Positions 12,212-21,484 of a DNA stretch of 64,000 bases are shown in pieces. Source of the DNA: a virus; IMG/VR virus record IMGVR_UViG_3300025133_000022, positions 62,001 through 126,000 of that record; one strand, given 5' to 3'. A program made the translations under genes and the position numbers. The notes beneath the pieces were generated by a model. That model was not told the origin of the DNA, made no database searches, and worked only from the letters and a program-made list of their open reading frames with translations. Position 1 is the first letter of the stretch, and the number at the start of each line of letters is the position of its first letter.

Positions 12212-12826
12212 ATGAAAATCGTATTTATAACAGGAGCTGGTATTAGCACAGCCTCTGGACTCCCCACATACAGGGGGGCCAATGGACTCTACGGCAATGA
12301 GCCAATAGAAGACGGTTACAGAATTGATGAAATCCTAAGTAGAAAAATTGCAAACATAAGACCAGATTTATTTAATAAATATCATGGTCAAATTGAAAAA
12401 GCTATTGCATTAGTTGAACCCAACACTATGCACTATGCTATCGCTGCTCTTCAAGAGCAGCACGATGTACGTATTTACACTCAAAACATCGATGACTTAC
12501 ATGAACGTGCGGGCAGCAAGCATGTTGTTCATCTGCACGGTGGAGGAGCTGAAAAAGAACCAGTCATTCTGTTCGGAGACTACTTGGATCCACAGAAGCT
12601 AAAGTGGATGAAGGCAGCCTGCAAGGCTGCTGATATACTGGTGCTTGTGGGCAGCTCTGCTGCCTTCCACTACATCCAAAGACCTTTCAAGAAAGCCAAG
12701 TATGACCACCCACAGGTCTTTATTCTAGACCCTGATCCACAACATCCACTGGCTGACACGGGTGTACACAAGAAGAATCCAAGCGAATACGCAGACATCA
12801 TCAAAATTATTCCAGAACTATTCTGA
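12212..12826 (+). CDS. Sirtuin (Sir2-family NAD-dependent deacylase or NAD hydrolase)
   Basis: 204 residues with the full Sir2 signature: FITGAGISTASGLPTYRG (NAD binding), YTQNIDDLHERAGSKHVVHLHG (Gln-Asn and catalytic His), and LVGSSAAFHY. The four zinc-ligand cysteines of many sirtuins are absent, making a compact member. Sirtuins remove acyl groups using NAD; some in bacterial defence degrade NAD. In a phage either modification of host proteins or NAD handling is possible. It stands alone between a terminator and tRNA-Ile. Confidence 0.9.
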   Translation: MKIVFITGAGISTASGLPTYRGANGLYGNEPIEDGYRIDEILSRKIANIRPDLFNKYHGQIEKAIALVEPNTMHYAIAALQEQHDVRIYTQNIDDLHERAGSKHVVHLHGGGAEKEPVILFGDYLDPQKLKWMKAACKAADILVLVGSSAAFHYIQRPFKKAKYDHPQVFILDPDPQHPLADTGVHKKNPSEYADIIKIIPELF

Positions 12827-12842
12827 TAATAATTCAACTTAC

Positions 12843-12914
12843 GGACCTGTAGCTCAGCGGTAGAGCATTCGTCTTATATGCGATAGGTCGGAGGTTCAAA
12901 TCCTCTCAGGTCTA
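12843..12914 (+). tRNA. tRNA-Ile(TAT)
   Basis: Acceptor GGACCTG/CAGGTCT, D arm GCTC/GAGC, anticodon loop CTTATAT (TAT), T arm GGAGG-TTCAAAT-CCTCT. A second TAT tRNA besides permuted unit 3. Confidence 0.87.
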
Positions 12915-12937
12915 CTAAATTAACAAGAGAAATAAAA

Positions 12938-13303
12938 ATGATTAAATCACAAACAGTAAAAATGATTAGCTGCAATGACCTAGATTGCATGGTGCAAGAA
13001 GTCTACGAACGTCCCTATTGTTTCCAACAACAAAATGGATGCAAACCCAGGGGGATAGAAAGAGTAACCATCCCCACACTTGGTGAAGACTATGAAAACG
13101 ATACCATTTCTGAAGAAGCCAACAGTATGGGGGTTTCATTCAATGCCTGGCTTAAGCGAGACCCAGAAAAAACCACTGGTTATGGCTCAGTAGGACGATG
13201 CTGGGAAAGGAATTTCTACCCACACTTAGACATGGTTTTGAACGATCTGCATAAACGAGGTCTCGTTGCTGCAGGAGAATACATCATCAACATCGATTGG
13301 TAA
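12938..13303 (+). CDS. Protein of unknown function
   Basis: 121 residues, ATG 12938 behind AAGAGA. It has paired Cys residues near the N-terminus (CNDLDC) and a pattern TIPTLGEDYENDT. No domain recognised. Confidence 0.7.
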   Translation: MIKSQTVKMISCNDLDCMVQEVYERPYCFQQQNGCKPRGIERVTIPTLGEDYENDTISEEANSMGVSFNAWLKRDPEKTTGYGSVGRCWERNFYPHLDMVLNDLHKRGLVAAGEYIINIDW

Positions 13304-13315
13304 CCATCAGTACAT

Positions 13316-13387
13316 GCACCGTTAGTTCAATGGATAGAATGCTCGGCTACGAACCGAAGGATAGGGGTTCAAGTCCCTTGCGGTGTA
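13316..13387 (+). tRNA. tRNA-Arg(ACG)
   Basis: Acceptor GCACCGT/GCGGTGT, anticodon arm CTCGG-CTACGAA-CCGAA (ACG), T arm AGGGG-TTCAAGT-CCCTT. Confidence 0.9.
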
Positions 13388-13404
13388 CTATACAAGGAAA
13401 CAAT

Positions 13405-13962
13405 ATGCAGCCAATAACTCTTATTGTAGAAAACGAAGCAGCGTACCTGCATCTCATCGCCGATTGCTTTGAGCACGGTGCACACGAACCCAACCCATTT
13501 GTTAAGTCTCGAATAGACGAACTAGCTCTCAGCGATGTATTTGTCCGTCTGTCTGAAGATGCTTTGTATAACTATCTCGGATGCTACACTACTGATGTTC
13601 CTCCTGGAACTCTTGTCTATGAAAAAAACAACTATGAATCCTATCAAGAAGCAAGCATCACAGCCAAAGAATACGAAGTAAGAAAGCTTGTTCGAAAAAA
13701 CATGAAGCTGCACTATGAATGCACTCAGGTCCTCGTACCTAAGGCCGAGGACTACCCAATAGTTATTCACTGGCACTGGCTAGATGGCTGGGATAGATCT
13801 GGAAAAATCAAAGAAAGACACTTTATGTGGCATTCGTTATCCAACATCACTCGTATTAACAACAAAGACAATCCAATAAAATCAAGACACATGCAATGGG
13901 AAAGCCAATTCGGCGCCCTGTATGACAAGCTATCCAATACCACTGCAACACAATCTACGTGA
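13405..13962 (+). CDS. Protein of unknown function
   Basis: 186 residues from ATG 13405 behind AAGGAAA; an earlier in-frame ATG lies in tRNA-Arg. Mixed alpha/beta, with an aromatic segment HWHWLDGWDR. Followed by a strong terminator. Confidence 0.7.
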   Translation: MQPITLIVENEAAYLHLIADCFEHGAHEPNPFVKSRIDELALSDVFVRLSEDALYNYLGCYTTDVPPGTLVYEKNNYESYQEASITAKEYEVRKLVRKNMKLHYECTQVLVPKAEDYPIVIHWHWLDGWDRSGKIKERHFMWHSLSNITRINNKDNPIKSRHMQWESQFGALYDKLSNTTATQST

Positions 13963-14008
13963 AGCACCCGTCTCAGCATAAAAATTCAAACCACAACAAC
14001 TTCATACT

Positions 14009-14035
14009 AAAGCCCCGCGTAGCGGGGCTTCTTTT
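14009..14035 (+). terminator. Intrinsic terminator
   Basis: AAGCCCCGC-GTA-GCGGGGCTT then CTTTTG. A perfect stem with a T-run. Confidence 0.88.
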
Positions 14036-14089
14036 GTGAGAGCATTGACGCTCGAAGCAAACTGCATTAGCAGGAGAATCAAAGACATT

Positions 14090-14440
14090 ATGAATAGTGT
14101 AAATATTATCGGCAACCTTGGTCAAGATCCAATGCTGCGACACGTCGCCAGTGGCAAACCTGTTTTAAATTTTCGCATAGCTGTTGATAAATCACGCACC
14201 AGTAAGCACACTACAATGAGTGACACCAGCTGGTTTGATGTCACTGTCTGGGGAGCCGCAGCTGAATACCATGCCAAGTACCTGACCAAGGGCAGTCGTG
14301 TGGCCCTACAGGGCGAGCTGAACCAACGCTCCTGGCAAGACCGCGACGGCAACAAGCGTAGTGCAACAGAAATCATTGCTCATCGAATCGAATGGGTAAA
14401 ACTAAAACCAAACACCAGCAGCGTAGAACAAACTCTTTAA
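14090..14440 (+). CDS. ssb: Single-stranded DNA-binding protein (SSB)
   Basis: 116 residues with the bacterial SSB OB-fold pattern: MNSVNIIGNLGQDPMLR, then SWFDVTVWG and KGSRVALQGELNQRSWQD. The acidic C-terminal tip of bacterial SSB is missing (it ends SVEQTL), so partner recruitment may differ. ATG 14090 matches the conserved start. Likely works with the primase-helicase and polymerase encoded farther on. Confidence 0.92.
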   Translation: MNSVNIIGNLGQDPMLRHVASGKPVLNFRIAVDKSRTSKHTTMSDTSWFDVTVWGAAAEYHAKYLTKGSRVALQGELNQRSWQDRDGNKRSATEIIAHRIEWVKLKPNTSSVEQTL

Positions 14441-14476
14441 AAATCTGATATACTTACCTCTTGCTTGAGGTGAGAT

Positions 14477-14746
14477 ATGAAACCACTACAAAGAATGAGT
14501 CACGTTCTTCAAAACGCAACTATAAAATTTCTAGAAAATATTTTAAGTAAGAAGTTTTTAGTATTTATAACGGCGACAATACTAATGTCGCTTGGTTTGC
14601 TACCACCTGATCTCTGGGTGGCTGTAGCCTTGGCAGTGCTAGGCGTAGTGAGTGCAATTGATTACAAGCATGGAAGTAGATCTTTTGAGTCAACTTCAAC
14701 AGAAACTAACGACTCAACAGAAACCGAACCTACGCAAATCTTATAG
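14477..14746 (+). CDS. Small membrane protein, holin-like candidate
   Basis: 89 residues with two hydrophobic segments (about 28-45 and 48-63) and a Ser/Thr/Glu-rich tail. Two-segment small proteins of this size include holins, but the endolysin is far away. Ends in TAG. Confidence 0.6.
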   Translation: MKPLQRMSHVLQNATIKFLENILSKKFLVFITATILMSLGLLPPDLWVAVALAVLGVVSAIDYKHGSRSFESTSTETNDSTETEPTQIL

Positions 14747-14797
14747 TCAAATAACCCTATTTGAAATGCCTAGATAATTATCTAAAGGTAAAAACCA

Positions 14798-15040
14798 ATG
14801 ACTCCTAAAGAAAGACAACAACTGCAAAACGCAAACCTACGTGAAAGAACAGCTACGGCAACAGCAAAAAGAGCAGGAAGAAAGAATCTAATTTTAAAAA
14901 CAAAGATTCAAAAGCTCGAAGAACAAATAGAACAACTACAGCAACAGTTAGAAGAAGCAAAGAAACCCAAACCAAAAAGCAGAACCAGAAGAAGCAAAAC
15001 CAAAACGATACCCGAGCTGACTAGTGCTGATTCCAAATAG
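14798..15040 (+). CDS. Coiled-coil basic protein
   Basis: 80 residues; a heptad-rich helix (KIQKLEEQIEQLQQQLEEAK) follows a basic N-terminus. Ends in TAG, overlapping the next gene. Similar in design to the 30561-30824 product. Confidence 0.7.
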   Translation: MTPKERQQLQNANLRERTATATAKRAGRKNLILKTKIQKLEEQIEQLQQQLEEAKKPKPKSRTRRSKTKTIPELTSADSK

Positions 15041-15299
15041 TCTTCTAATCGTTCTGTCGATGCTAGGCACTATTGCCTTCTGCTGTGCAATCCTTTGGTC
15101 ACTGCCACAATTGTGGTACAGAATCAAATATGGGAAATTCAAACCTTCTTATGAAGAGCTTGAGCTACAGCACACAAAAGAAATACAAGAACTACACAAC
15201 GCGCACGTTGCGAAAGACCTCAAATTCGAAAGAGAAAGAAACGAAAGCCTCTCAACCGAACTGAAAAACACAATCAAAAAACTGGTCGATAAAATTTGA
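15024..15299 (+). CDS. Single-pass membrane protein with coiled coil
   Basis: 91 residues from GTG 15024 (overlapping the previous gene by 17 bases). One membrane segment at residues 5-28, then a charged coiled coil. The layout resembles an i-spanin (inner-membrane anchor plus periplasmic coiled coil) but there is no adjacent lipoprotein partner. Confidence 0.62.
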   Translation: MLIPNSLLIVLSMLGTIAFCCAILWSLPQLWYRIKYGKFKPSYEELELQHTKEIQELHNAHVAKDLKFERERNESLSTELKNTIKKLVDKI

Positions 15300-15313
15300 C
15301 CTAAGGAAAAACT

Positions 15314-15667
15314 ATGAATACCTACGAAATTCAACGTACCGTAACCACCACAAGAACCATCATCTCGCGCAAAACTTTCACTGAGACAGTTGAAAGCGAC
15401 AGCTTCTCTTCCGCAGCACTGGGAGCAGAAAGCGCTGCCATCTTTAGTAGTGATAGCCTCAGCGTCAAGACAGTCTCTGACTCCACGGAAGAGACCGAAG
15501 CAGTCATGGAAAGCATCAAGTTCGTTGGTGTGGCGAAAGCACCTGAAGTCGCGTCGGCTCCAGTTGATGATGGCAGCGGCCTGACCCCCGCACGCTATGA
15601 TTCTAGCCTCGCGCCAAGTGGAAAGGCATACTTCCCGATGCAGGTTGAACCAACTCCCAACACCTGA
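15314..15667 (+). CDS. Ser/Thr-rich protein of unknown function
   Basis: 117 residues. Very rich in Ser, Thr, Val and Glu, low complexity in the middle. Followed by a strong terminator. No recognised domain. Confidence 0.7.
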   Translation: MNTYEIQRTVTTTRTIISRKTFTETVESDSFSSAALGAESAAIFSSDSLSVKTVSDSTEETEAVMESIKFVGVAKAPEVASAPVDDGSGLTPARYDSSLAPSGKAYFPMQVEPTPNT

Positions 15668-15686
15668 TTTTTACAAAACCAACACC

Positions 15687-15720
15687 AAGAGCGCCCATTA
15701 GTGGGCGCTCTTCTATTTTT
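15687..15720 (+). terminator. Intrinsic terminator
   Basis: AAGAGCGCCCA-TTAG-TGGGCGCTCTT followed by CTATTTTT. Confidence 0.9.
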
Positions 15721-15734
15721 ACACAGGAAAGTTA

Positions 15735-18376
15735 ATGAACCAGGTACCATTGTATATTATCAACTTGGACGACAGCGTCCCACTGCCTGGTGGTACGTTC
15801 GTATTAGATGTTCAAACAGAAAAACTGCATTTATTCAGCAGTGTCGAATCATACAACAAGCAATATGTTATTATTGGTATAGCTGATTGTCCAGACCCAA
15901 CAGAAATACTCGAAGACCCTACATCTGCCCTTGAGCCTTTGCTACAAGTAGGGGTCATGTGTCAAATCACAGAAACAGAAGCTGCAGACACCTTCACGGT
16001 ATATACTCTTCAGGTACTGCATCGAGTCTTGATTAGAAATATCAATAGAAACAAAAGTGAAGACGACCCATATACTCTTTGGGTTCAGCAAGAGCCTATA
16101 GCAGAAGAATTTCTCCCCGCAGAAGAAGAACTAAAGAGAGACATTCAAGATATGATTGGAATATTTCTCCGTAAAGAACAAATCTGGGCAGGTATGTCTG
16201 ATTCAACTATCAAGACACTGCGCTCAGATGAGCATCTTTTGAAAAAGATGCATCTTATGGCAGGGCACATGCTATCAGGTATTGAACGATTAGACTATTT
16301 GCAACAACTCAGCAATGTTGACAGATGGAATAAAGTACTAACTGTGGCTAGCAAAAAACTAAGCGCACAAGCGAGAGCACTACCTCCCCCCGTCTCTAAG
16401 AAAATAGACAAACCTAAAAAGAAAGGTAAGAAACTACTTACTTGGAGAGAACGAGTTGCAGAGAGCGACATGCCTGATGCCGTACGAGAGAAAGTACTAC
16501 GCGAAGTCAGCAAGTTGGAATCTACTCCAAAAAACAGTACCGAGTATGCTCAGACAGCCGACTACCTTCGATGGACTCTAAGCGTTCCATGGGGTAAAAC
16601 AAGCTACATACCAACAGACCTACGCAAACTCCACAGCAAACTAGACGAAACACACTACGGTTTAAGTGAAGTGAAAGAACACATGCTTGAAATCATGTGT
16701 GTCCAAGAGCTTCACGAAGGCTCCACGGGCTCTGTGCTTTGTTTTGTAGGCCCTCCCGGCACAGGCAAAACCACCATCGCAAAATCTATTGCAGACGTTT
16801 CAAATCGTCCACTTATTAGAATTGCCCTAGGTGGACTCAGCGATACTGCTGAATTTCGAGGTTAAGCAAAATGGCCTCGCGTGTTGGCAACAGCACGAAA
16901 ACAATTCCATTAATTGCTGGAACATCCTAATGACAAAGTCAAGGACAATCAGCAGCTAGATATTAGTGGTCACCACATGTTACATTAACTCTATAACCAC
17001 GGAGTTAACAATGAAATATCATGTAGGCGACACACTTGGTTCGTTTCTACTCATCAATAAAGATGGAGTAAAATGGACCGCAAAATGCACATGTGGAAAC
17101 ATTTGGTCAACAAGATTGATACGACTAAAAGGCCGTACCAACTGCCCCAAATGCTCACCGCCACGATCTTATAAGCAAAGACAACCAGGTGAAACAATTA
17201 ACAGCCACACCTTACTTGAACGATTACCATCTAGAAAATGGAAAACTCAATGTAAGTGTGGAGCAACTAGAATATGTTCACCAGCTGATCTTAAAAGATA
17301 CGATACATGTAAAGCCTGCTACGATCCTGAGAAAGTAGCAGGCCAACTCCGACTTCCTCCTAAAGAGAAAGAAACTAATTATCGTATCCGCTACTACAAA
17401 AAACATGCTAAAGAAAGAAACTACGATTGGGAATTGACAAAATTTCAAACCCAAACACTACTTCAAAGCATATGCAACTATTGTGGTAGCGAAAATGCTC
17501 AAGGCATTGACAGAGTAGACAACTCTCAAGGATATACAATTAGCAACTGTGTCAGTTGCTGCAATTTTTGCAATCATGCAAAGAAAAACTATCCTAAAGA
17601 AGAGTTTCTTAATCATATTAAGCGCATTTATGAATATCAGTTCAGAGACTATCCCGAAAGGGAGTACAGCCAAGCGGCTGGAAACATGGAACCCCCACGT
17701 GGGTGAAGATATAGTCCGATCTACATGGAAACATGTAGCAGCGAAAGCGAGTGTAGCCTAGCGAACTACGCTGAACACCATGCATAGACGTACATACGTA
17801 GCCAGCAGACCAGGACGACTCATCTCCGAACTAAAAGAGAAGGGCAGTATGGATCCACTCATCCTTTTAGATGAAGTTGATAAGCTTGCTCACTACAAGG
17901 GCGACCCAGCAGCAGCCCTATTAGAGATCTTAGATCCAGAACAAAACGATCATTTTGTAGACCACTACTTGGAAGTGCCAGTAAATCTAAGTAAAGCAAT
18001 GTTCATTTGCACAGCCAATTACGAAGAAAAAATTCCACAACCACTACTAGATCGTATGGAACTAATCAGGTTCCGAGCTTACGATGATGCTGAACGCGAC
18101 ATTATTACAAAACAATTTCTGCTGCCAAAAATCCAAGCTCAAGAAAACAATACAAATCTACCAGTAACCTTCGAAGATACAGCTTTAACTAGAATAGCTA
18201 AGATTCCACAAGTAAGAAAAATCGAGAAGATTTTAGCTAAGCTTGTTCGCCGAGGAGTTACCCAAGTCCATGTACATGGGAAGAAAGAATACGTCATTAC
18301 AAATGATGATGTATCAAAAATTAAACACAACTATGTGTCAAAATCCGATCGAAAAATAATTGGATTCAGGAAATAA
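15735..18376 (+). CDS. Lon-like AAA+ ATPase lacking the protease domain, two exons
   Basis: Exons 15735-16862 and 17783-18376 encode about 573 residues. The order is an N-terminal Lon substrate-binding domain (residues 1-190), a basic linker, then the AAA+ module with Walker A CFVGPPGTGKTT and, in exon 2, Walker B PLILLDEVDKL. Exon 1 ends LGGLSDTAEFRG and exon 2 resumes HRRTYVASRPGRL, the uninterrupted Lon motif. After the AAA+ lid (KIEKILAKLVRRGV) the protein stops: the Ser-Lys protease domain of Lon is absent. It could unfold or remodel proteins, or feed a separate protease. The genome also encodes two ClpP-like proteins. Confidence 0.88.
16863..17782 (+). mobile_element. Group I intron in the lon-like gene
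   Basis: 920 bases. The exon ends in GGT (U before the intron) and the intron ends in G, as in group I introns. Core elements are visible: a P/Q pair AATTGCTGG and AATCAGCAGC near the 5' end, and GAAGATATAGTCC (P7 3' strand region) near the 3' end. It carries an HNH endonuclease gene. Insertion is in the conserved Lon motif GG(x)DEAEIRG/HRRTY, between Walker A and Walker B. Confidence 0.9.
17011..17706 (+). CDS. HNH homing endonuclease, intron-encoded
   Basis: 231 residues from ATG 17011, which has GGAG just upstream. N-terminal zinc-like repeats (CTCG...CPKC, then CKCG...CKAC) resemble DNA-binding modules of phage HNH enzymes. The C-terminal part CNYCG...GIDRVDN...NCVSCCNFCNHAK is an HNH/GIY-associated type with Cys pairs holding the nuclease fold. 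It would cut intron-less alleles and spread the intron. Confidence 0.82.
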   Translation: MKYHVGDTLGSFLLINKDGVKWTAKCTCGNIWSTRLIRLKGRTNCPKCSPPRSYKQRQPGETINSHTLLERLPSRKWKTQCKCGATRICSPADLKRYDTCKACYDPEKVAGQLRLPPKEKETNYRIRYYKKHAKERNYDWELTKFQTQTLLQSICNYCGSENAQGIDRVDNSQGYTISNCVSCCNFCNHAKKNYPKEEFLNHIKRIYEYQFRDYPEREYSQAAGNMEPPRG

Positions 18377-18381
18377 TTACA

Positions 18382-18579
18382 ATGACAACACAATTAGATA
18401 CAAGCACGATCCCAAACCGCATTTGGTTTGTCAACAGTGGGAATGATATTAAAGGTCAATGGCCTAGCAGAAGACTTGCTCGTGTTCAAAAACGTGAACT
18501 TATCGCAGCAGGAAACACTGCGAACATTAGTTTTAGTTTGGTAACAATTGAAAAACCAATCGTAGATTCACATTCCTAA
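18382..18579 (+). CDS. Small protein of unknown function
   Basis: 65 residues starting 5 bases after the lon-like stop, so likely in the same transcript. Predicted beta strands at both ends. A terminator follows. Confidence 0.65.
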   Translation: MTTQLDTSTIPNRIWFVNSGNDIKGQWPSRRLARVQKRELIAAGNTANISFSLVTIEKPIVDSHS

Positions 18580-18587
18580 GCTGTGAG

Positions 18588-18616
18588 GAGGGGCGGCGTA
18601 GCCGCCCCTCTTGTTT
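18588..18616 (+). terminator. Intrinsic terminator
   Basis: GAGGGGCGGC-GTA-GCCGCCCCTC then TTGTTT. Confidence 0.88.
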
Positions 18617-18635
18617 GAGATAACAGGAGCTAGCA

Positions 18636-19298
18636 TTGCTCAAATACAATCCAGAAAATCGTGTAAAAGATATAATCAAAAACCAAATCCTCGACTTACC
18701 AGAACTACAACACCAACTATCTAAAAATGCCATCTCGTATCTTCGAGAAAGGGTGTTTTTAGGGCAGTGTCAACCATATACTCAAAGAACAAGTAGTGGA
18801 CGACTAACTAGTATGCAAATTCAAACTATTTGTAAATTAAATATCTTGTGTTATCAAGAAAGTTATTATCATCGAGGATTGATAAATGCCGCAACTAAAA
18901 ATAATAAACCAATAGATGTAATCGCATTACATGATTACATCTATGCTCAACTTACACTCATTGTAGCAAACCCAAGATCCGAAATTTCAAACGACTCTCA
19001 AGCTCTTTTGAGAGGTCTAAAATTAAGTAGACGAGCACAAATCGCCCTACTTAATCAAAGAAATGGCCTTTCTGAAATTCTCCAAAGAGAACAACAACTT
19101 CAGCTTGCTCAACTTGGCACGCTAATCCTTCCACCCGCCCTTCTCACCATTTTACGTGAACCAGTTCACTTTGTAGACACTACCGCTACTGCCCTTGGCA
19201 GACTTGCTGAGGTGGTGCTGCGCCAAGGAATCAAATGCCAGGTTTCCACAACGACCAACTCTTTCATTTCAGAGCTTTTAGCAAGCTGCGTCCATTAG
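18636..19298 (+). CDS. Protein of unknown function, first gene of the ubiquitin-like cassette
   Basis: 220 residues from TTG 18636 behind AGGAGC. Helical, Leu/Gln-rich. It overlaps the next long gene by 64 bases, so the two are probably coupled. It sits upstream of the JAB/E1/Ubl-like genes and may belong to that system. No domain recognised. Confidence 0.65.
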   Translation: MLKYNPENRVKDIIKNQILDLPELQHQLSKNAISYLRERVFLGQCQPYTQRTSSGRLTSMQIQTICKLNILCYQESYYHRGLINAATKNNKPIDVIALHDYIYAQLTLIVANPRSEISNDSQALLRGLKLSRRAQIALLNQRNGLSEILQREQQLQLAQLGTLILPPALLTILREPVHFVDTTATALGRLAEVVLRQGIKCQVSTTTNSFISELLASCVH

Positions 19299-21442
19299 CT
19301 TACTATGCATTGTCTAGTGCGTACTTTTGCTCCCAGATGCGTTCCAACAGGTCTGCCAGACCATCTCTAGAGTACATCTACAACTTAATCCAAGAAAGTG
19401 TTCTTGCTTTCGATATTGAATTTAATGGAAAATCAACCTTCCATACAAATTCAATAAGAAGACATCACACTACACCCAAACGCAATATGGGAATGCTTAA
19501 GGTACGCAGAACCAAGCAAGGCTATACAAGCTTACCAGAATCACTTTTGAAAAGCATGGGCTCTCCCTTGCATTTTCCGACCCTGCCACCAAGCTTGACT
19601 TTCACCCCAAATGAAAATTTTGAATTGATTCCATATCGCATACAGATGGAAGCAAAATGGGTAGATCGCAGAGGAATGATCAGTTGCTTAGGTAGTAATT
19701 TTCGCAAATGGGTTGCTAGCCAAGGCCCCAGAAGAACAATAACCTGCAGAGGATACCGACACACTTTAGAAGAAAGCAAAATACCAGAATACAGTATCAA
19801 CTACGTTCCAGGCAAAACTGTTTCTAAAGCCGGAAACTTCTTCCTCTACAGCCAGAACCTCAACATCTACAATCCATACACTAAAGAGTACGAAACTGTA
19901 CTGTGGGTGGGTCTGGCTAGTTGCATGAGCATACAATATCTTTATACTCATCCATACGCTACGAAAATCATGAAGAGTCTTCTGGAAGCTAAAAAGCTTA
20001 AGAAAACCATTACCCCTCTTAGTAGGTATAATGCAAAAACTCCAGAAGGCATACGTTGGAGTGCAGCTACTTGGGAAAAGATAGCAGGTCAAACTTTAGA
20101 CCAGTACCAGAAGCAAAGTCATTCAAAAATTCTCGAAACACTAATTTTAGTTGAAGAACTGTTTTCTACTCCAGAAGGCATCAAGCTTCAGCGCATGGAA
20201 GATCTTGCACAAATAAAAAAACAAGAACTTGACGAATTAGAAGCTCAGTTAGAAATTACCGAAAAACAACTTCTCAAAACACAAACAGCAATAATAACAG
20301 AACTGCAACGCGTTAGAGAATACCAACTGAGCCTTCAAAGAAACCGAGAGAAAATTCCCTCCCTTGTGAAAGAGAAAGAAAAACTCCACCCAGAAGTAAG
20401 TGCACGAAAAGCAATTTTCAGTAAGATTCAAACTGCAATAGAAAAGAAAAGAACAGCATTCGAGCTAAATAAACGAAACTTCTTACGCGCTGACAAATTT
20501 AAGAACTCTAGCTCCTATGCAGAAGGCCTAGCTAAGAGCGGACTGGTAATAGACGACTTGGTTTATAAGAACCAAGTCTCAGGCAGAATGAAAACCGCTA
20601 GTGATAACCCAGACATCACGGTACAGCGAGACTGGAAATTAATAAAAGCCTATATGCATACTACTCGTCCAATCAAGATGCATTTTGGTTTAGAGAATGA
20701 AAAACCAAGAGCTAGTGGACCTCATAGGTTAAAAGTATGGCTTGAAGAGGGTACACCCAAACTGAAAATTTCTCCATTGGTTGCCTGGGCGGCGCTAGGC
20801 TGGGACGAGACTACTTTCAAGATAACTCCTCATGCGGATAGCTGCTCCATAGATACAACACAGCCTGCTATGTCAATCTGTAATGACATCTTGGATCACA
20901 GCCCAACAGTTTGCATGGGAGAGCTCAGTGCAACTGCCAGCTGGGCGTTTCATGATAACAATCCTAAAATGCTGGCGTTAGCAATCCTAAGCTTTCTTCA
21001 AAGTGTTAACAAGAAAGACATCTGGGGGAAAACATATACTACGTTCCCTTTCTGGGAAGATGTACAAAAAAGCAAACTTCCCAACGATTACACACACTGG
21101 GTAGAAAATACTGTAATCAAACAATCAGAAGCGCCTAAGTATTATATATCCAAATGTAGTAATTACTTCTTCGAAGTAACTAAAGGATCTGATGGGTGTG
21201 ATTGTAGATGGGGGCGTCTGAGAAAAACAGACAATGGTCTTGTAGAAACAAGCAACAATAGCCACCTCAACTACATAAGAAGCGATTACAATACAACTTA
21301 TACTTTATTGTGCGCAAATGCGCAATGGGTATTATCTCCATTTGCTGCAATTCAACAGAAGCATGATGGAACTACACCTGGTTGGAACCCCATGTCCTAT
21401 GTGCCACCTCCAACTGATTCTTTAGCTACTCCTACTTCTTAA
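19235..21442 (+). CDS. Large coiled-coil protein, possibly with an E2-like C-terminal domain
   Basis: 735 residues. A central coiled coil (about residues 325-420) separates two globular parts. The C-terminal part has KITPHADSCS... followed about 30 residues later by TVCMGELSATASW and a helix FLQSVNKKDIWG. A Cys-x-Gly motif followed by a Trp is loosely like the active site of E2 conjugating enzymes and PRTRC-B proteins. This is a weak pattern read by eye. Its place directly before JAB, E1 and Ubl genes is the main argument. The start may be internal, since ATG 19235 overlaps the previous gene. Confidence 0.6.
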   Translation: MPGFHNDQLFHFRAFSKLRPLAYYALSSAYFCSQMRSNRSARPSLEYIYNLIQESVLAFDIEFNGKSTFHTNSIRRHHTTPKRNMGMLKVRRTKQGYTSLPESLLKSMGSPLHFPTLPPSLTFTPNENFELIPYRIQMEAKWVDRRGMISCLGSNFRKWVASQGPRRTITCRGYRHTLEESKIPEYSINYVPGKTVSKAGNFFLYSQNLNIYNPYTKEYETVLWVGLASCMSIQYLYTHPYATKIMKSLLEAKKLKKTITPLSRYNAKTPEGIRWSAATWEKIAGQTLDQYQKQSHSKILETLILVEELFSTPEGIKLQRMEDLAQIKKQELDELEAQLEITEKQLLKTQTAIITELQRVREYQLSLQRNREKIPSLVKEKEKLHPEVSARKAIFSKIQTAIEKKRTAFELNKRNFLRADKFKNSSSYAEGLAKSGLVIDDLVYKNQVSGRMKTASDNPDITVQRDWKLIKAYMHTTRPIKMHFGLENEKPRASGPHRLKVWLEEGTPKLKISPLVAWAALGWDETTFKITPHADSCSIDTTQPAMSICNDILDHSPTVCMGELSATASWAFHDNNPKMLALAILSFLQSVNKKDIWGKTYTTFPFWEDVQKSKLPNDYTHWVENTVIKQSEAPKYYISKCSNYFFEVTKGSDGCDCRWGRLRKTDNGLVETSNNSHLNYIRSDYNTTYTLLCANAQWVLSPFAAIQQKHDGTTPGWNPMSYVPPPTDSLATPTS

Positions 21443-21448
21443 AACCGA

Positions 21449-21474
21449 GGGGGGCGCGTAGCGCCCCTTCTTTC
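21449..21474 (+). terminator. Intrinsic terminator
   Basis: GGGGCGC-GTA-GCGCCCC followed by TTCTTTC. Partial termination would leave the JAB gene separately controlled. Confidence 0.8.
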
Positions 21475-21484
21475 AAGAGCAGAT

